Shown: in pieces, positions 5,623-7,063 of the stretch | Layout: the number at the start of each line of letters is the position of its first letter | Position numbering within the stretch: position 1 is the stretch's first letter | Source: Mucilaginibacter sp. | GTDB lineage: Bacteria > Bacteroidota > Bacteroidia > Sphingobacteriales > Sphingobacteriaceae | Length of the DNA: 7,063 nucleotides | Direction: 5' to 3' | NCBI GenBank assembly: GCA_025934475.1 | Contig: JAICXZ010000160.1 | Coordinates: 1-7,063 of the forward strand | Made by a program: the position numbers and the translations under genes | The notes under the pieces: model-generated | The model's input: the letters and a program-made list of their open reading frames with translations, nothing else | The model's database searches: none | Told to the model about the DNA's origin: nothing

Positions 5623-5879
5623 TGAGAACCACCGAGTTAATTCCCATCCTGAGAAATGCCGTTACTACGGGCGCTGAAAAGGCGCTTAATGTATGCAGTG
5701 TTTTACCTGATGGTATCTCCAAAGCGGCAGCTTACCGGCTGTATGGCCGGACCGCCATTGACCGCTGGATGCAGGAAGGCCTCATTCAAATCAACAACAA
5801 ACTATTTCGGCGGGATAAGCTGGCGCAGGTTGCTGCTGCCAGTAACCGCATTACCTATCTGCCCGTGGCAGAGCGGTAA
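5622..5879 (+). CDS. Small helix-turn-helix-like protein, first of two paralogs (85 aa)
   Basis: The central segment GISKAAAYRLYGRTAIDRWM (31-50) followed by QEGLIQINNKLFRRDKL has the helix-turn-helix plus wing layout of MerR/excisionase-type small DNA-binding proteins. It matches the protein at 6071-6334 at the same residue positions through the pattern [IV][ST]KAxA[YF]RxYGRxx[IV]xxWxxEGLxxI, so the two are paralogs. The N-terminal 30 residues differ (RTTELIPILRNAVTTGAEKA). No signal or membrane segment is present. The start is ATG 5622, with no Shine-Dalgarno sequence, and it sits at the edge of the 5584-5622 hairpin. It lies 93 nt downstream of rteC. By analogy with CTnDOT Xis2c and Xis2d it could be an excision factor or an operon regulator; that is inference. 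An overlapping +1-frame ORF at 5656-6060 is not supported. Confidence 0.82.
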   Translation: MRTTELIPILRNAVTTGAEKALNVCSVLPDGISKAAAYRLYGRTAIDRWMQEGLIQINNKLFRRDKLAQVAAASNRITYLPVAER

Positions 5880-5890
5880 ACGAACGTTAT

Positions 5891-5918
5891 TTGACATCGG
5901 GGGAAGAAACATTATCCT
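5891..5918 (+). promoter_or_regulatory. Sigma70-like promoter match
   Basis: TTGACA (5891-5896) is a perfect -35 consensus, and TATCCT (5913-5918) lies 16 bp downstream as a -10 element. Bacteroidetes primary promoters usually read TTTG ... TAnnTTTG, although TTTGAC at 5890-5895 also contains the -33 core TTTG. Predicted start is about 5925, just after the stop of the first HTH gene. Promoter calls by eye are weak. Confidence 0.35.
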
Positions 5919-5924
5919 GTTAAA

Positions 5925-6070
5925 ATCAGGAAATCAGGCGAAGGTGAGCGTATCCAACCGCAACATGCCGAAAGCGCCTGGGCAGGCCAAGGCCCGTATC
6001 GTAGGATACGACGGAAGTATTCCCGAAACAATATATAAAGGGGCAGCCATATCCGGCTGACCCTTTTTTT
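5925..6070 (+). ncRNA. Candidate attenuating leader or small RNA between the two HTH genes
   Basis: The 191-nt gap has no supported ORF but is richly paired. A direct repeat CGTATC occurs at 5949-5954 and 5995-6000. The segment GGATACG at 6004-6010 can pair with either copy: seven base pairs with 5949-5955, or a local 6-bp hairpin with 5995-6000 around loop GTAG. This gives two mutually exclusive folds. GCCT/AGGC around 5976-5987 and a tandem 8-mer AAATCAGG (5923-5938) add to it. It ends in the intrinsic terminator at 6037-6070. A precedent for function is RteR, a small RNA of CTnDOT that affects its transfer operon; I see no sequence basis to call this RteR. The promoter, 5' end and existence of a transcript are inferred. 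Confidence 0.42.
6037..6070 (+). terminator. Intrinsic terminator abutting the second HTH start codon
   Basis: AAAGGG with CAGCC (6037-6048) pairs with GGCTG and CCCTTT (6055-6066), with one G opposite A mismatch and an ATATCC loop. Seven T residues (6064-6070) follow. The ATG of the next gene is at 6071, with no spacer. If it works, it ends the upstream transcript and leaves the downstream operon dependent on read-through, antitermination or a start just inside it. Confidence 0.75.
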
Positions 6071-6334
6071 ATGGAACAATATCTCTTAACGACGATCGCT
6101 GAAGCCGCCGCCGAACTTGGAGCCATTCAAGCATTGGTGAAAGCCGGACGGCTCAAACCCTACGTCACTAAAGCAGAAGCTTTTCGCCAATACGGTCGGA
6201 AAAACGTAGAGCACTGGGTGGAAGAAGGCTTGCTTACCATTCGTAAAGATGGAAACCATTCCGCTAAATGGCGTATCGACCGGCTGGAACTTGAACTCAT
6301 CGTCAAGGCCCGCCTTCTATTGCAACACTTATAA
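6071..6334 (+). CDS. Small helix-turn-helix-like protein, second of two paralogs (87 aa)
   Basis: The segment YVTKAEAFRQYGRKNVEHWV (31-50) followed by EEGLLTIRKD and a basic wing-like stretch with WRIDRLELELIVKA (67-80) matches the layout of the 85-aa protein upstream, position for position in residues 31-57. The N-terminus differs (EQYLLTTIAEAAAELGAIQ). It is probably a DNA-binding protein of the MerR/excisionase type; the target is unknown. ATG 6071 directly follows the T tract of an intrinsic terminator and has no Shine-Dalgarno sequence. A later start is unlikely because the helical N-terminus before residue 31 would be lost. The primase gene begins 2 nt after its stop, so the two share a transcript. 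The paralog arrangement suggests a tandem duplication followed by divergence. Confidence 0.83.
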   Translation: MEQYLLTTIAEAAAELGAIQALVKAGRLKPYVTKAEAFRQYGRKNVEHWVEEGLLTIRKDGNHSAKWRIDRLELELIVKARLLLQHL

Positions 6335-6336
6335 TC

Positions 6337-7063
6337 ATGATTACAACAAATTCTGTCCTGGCAAGGGAGATCAAGGATACAGTTTCCATTGTCGACCTGC
6401 TTTCCCGCCTCGGTTACCAGCCCGCGAAAACCATTGGAATAGAGAAATATTACCACAGCATGCTCCAGGACGATGATACAAAACCCTCTTTCTCCGTAAA
6501 CGAGCAATTGGGGGTTTGGTATGATCACAGTTTAGGCAAGGGTGGAAACATCATTGACTTCGGCCTGGCTTATTGGCGTCTTCCGTTCCAGGAAACAATA
6601 GAAAAGATCCTGCGAGTTTGTGGTTCGGACTTGCCACTGGTAAGCAATGCCCATCAAGGTACAGGCCGTAAGCGCAGCGCCGTAAAGATACCGAACTACA
6701 AGATCGAAGATATCAAATCATTGGGCAACAACCCAGTTATTACGGATTACCTGGAATATCGTGGTGTCTGGCAAGCGGCGCAGGCGCATTTGAAAGAGGT
6801 TTATTATTACGTCGAAGATCAAAAAAAGCAACGTAAATACTTTTTTGCTGCCGGCTGGCAAAACGAGTTGGGTAGCTGGGAGGTGCGCAACAAACATTTC
6901 CAGGCCAGCCTCGGCCATAAAGCGATCAGCTTTATCCCGGGTAATGAAAACAGGCTGGTCATGTTTGAAGGTTTTCTCAACTACCTGAGCTGGCTGACCG
7001 ATAACCCCTTAAAAAGCGACAGCGCTATCGTGCTCAACTCTATTTCATTATTGCAAATTGCCA
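6337..7063 (+). CDS. DnaG-like TOPRIM primase with degenerate CHC2 finger (5' part)
   Basis: Open at the window end: 242 codons are visible from ATG 6337, two nt after the previous stop. The N-terminus IVDLLSRLGYQPAK (18-31), then TKPSFSVNEQLGVWYDHSLG (48-67) and KGGNIIDFGLAYW (68-80), follows the CHC2 zinc-binding domain of DnaG-type primases. However, the metal-binding Cys residues are replaced (WYDH where CxxC is expected), as is common in Bacteroidetes mobile-element relatives. After a variable linker, NRLVMFEGFLNYLSWL (205-220) is the first TOPRIM strand and helix with catalytic-type Glu211 in FEGF, and IVLNSISLL (231-239) is the next strand. The DxD motif would lie beyond the window. 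The expected role is priming of element DNA during transfer or replication. It may head the operon of transfer genes to the right. Confidence 0.88.
   Translation, partial: MITTNSVLAREIKDTVSIVDLLSRLGYQPAKTIGIEKYYHSMLQDDDTKPSFSVNEQLGVWYDHSLGKGGNIIDFGLAYWRLPFQETIEKILRVCGSDLPLVSNAHQGTGRKRSAVKIPNYKIEDIKSLGNNPVITDYLEYRGVWQAAQAHLKEVYYYVEDQKKQRKYFFAAGWQNELGSWEVRNKHFQASLGHKAISFIPGNENRLVMFEGFLNYLSWLTDNPLKSDSAIVLNSISLLQIA

Noticed and set aside
5656..6060. 134-codon ORF in the +1 frame crossing the first HTH gene and the following gap
   Set aside because: Its first half is a shadow of a gene with a clear paralog, and the second half crosses RNA-like paired segments and ends inside the terminator stem. 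Its last 60 residues are the only reason to keep it in mind.
1..7063. tRNA or rRNA genes, CRISPR arrays and insertion sequences
   Set aside because: No cloverleaf, no spaced direct-repeat series, and no transposase reading frame could be seen on either strand.

Overview
The window reads as Bacteroidetes (Bacteroidota) DNA, most likely from a Sphingobacteria-type genus such as Mucilaginibacter or Pedobacter. The signs are an intact RteC-family regulator, a degenerate CHC2/TOPRIM primase of the kind carried by Bacteroidetes conjugative elements, a relic of a glycoside hydrolase family 2 beta-galactosidase, and the scarcity of Shine-Dalgarno sequences before most genes. Genus is an inference.

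There are two halves of different character. Bases 1 to about 1200 are AT-rich and gene-poor. They hold a frameshifted C-terminal fragment of a GH2 enzyme (148-476), several orphan hairpins and terminators, and one doubtful 42-codon ORF. From about 1200 onward base composition rises in GC and the DNA is almost fully coding on the + strand. I read this as one end of an integrative conjugative element (ICE) or its remnant beside decayed host DNA. No integrase, att repeat or tRNA is visible to fix the junction. A 119-nt imperfect palindrome (1227-1345) sits at the transition.

Right half, in order: (a) a 365-aa protein with an RteC-like C-terminal segment and a 116-aa acidic protein, closed by a terminator at 2985-3011; (b) an alpha-oxoamine synthase family PLP enzyme (BioF / serine palmitoyltransferase / Kbl / CqsA type), a 94-aa protein overlapping it by ATGA, and rteC, all closely packed; (c) two paralogous 85- and 87-aa helix-turn-helix-like proteins, each starting directly at the 3' edge of a strong hairpin; (d) the 5' part of a TOPRIM primase that runs off the window.

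Working model (inference): RteC and the two small DNA-binding-like proteins control a downstream replication/transfer operon that starts with the primase. Expression is gated by RNA hairpins at 5584-5622 and 6037-6070. The 5891-6070 gap, with a sigma70-like promoter match, mutually exclusive pairings and an intrinsic terminator, may be an attenuating leader or a small RNA. The least expected cargo is the oxoamine synthase, which is translationally coupled to an unknown small protein directly upstream of rteC. It could supply a lipid or ketone product tied to element control.
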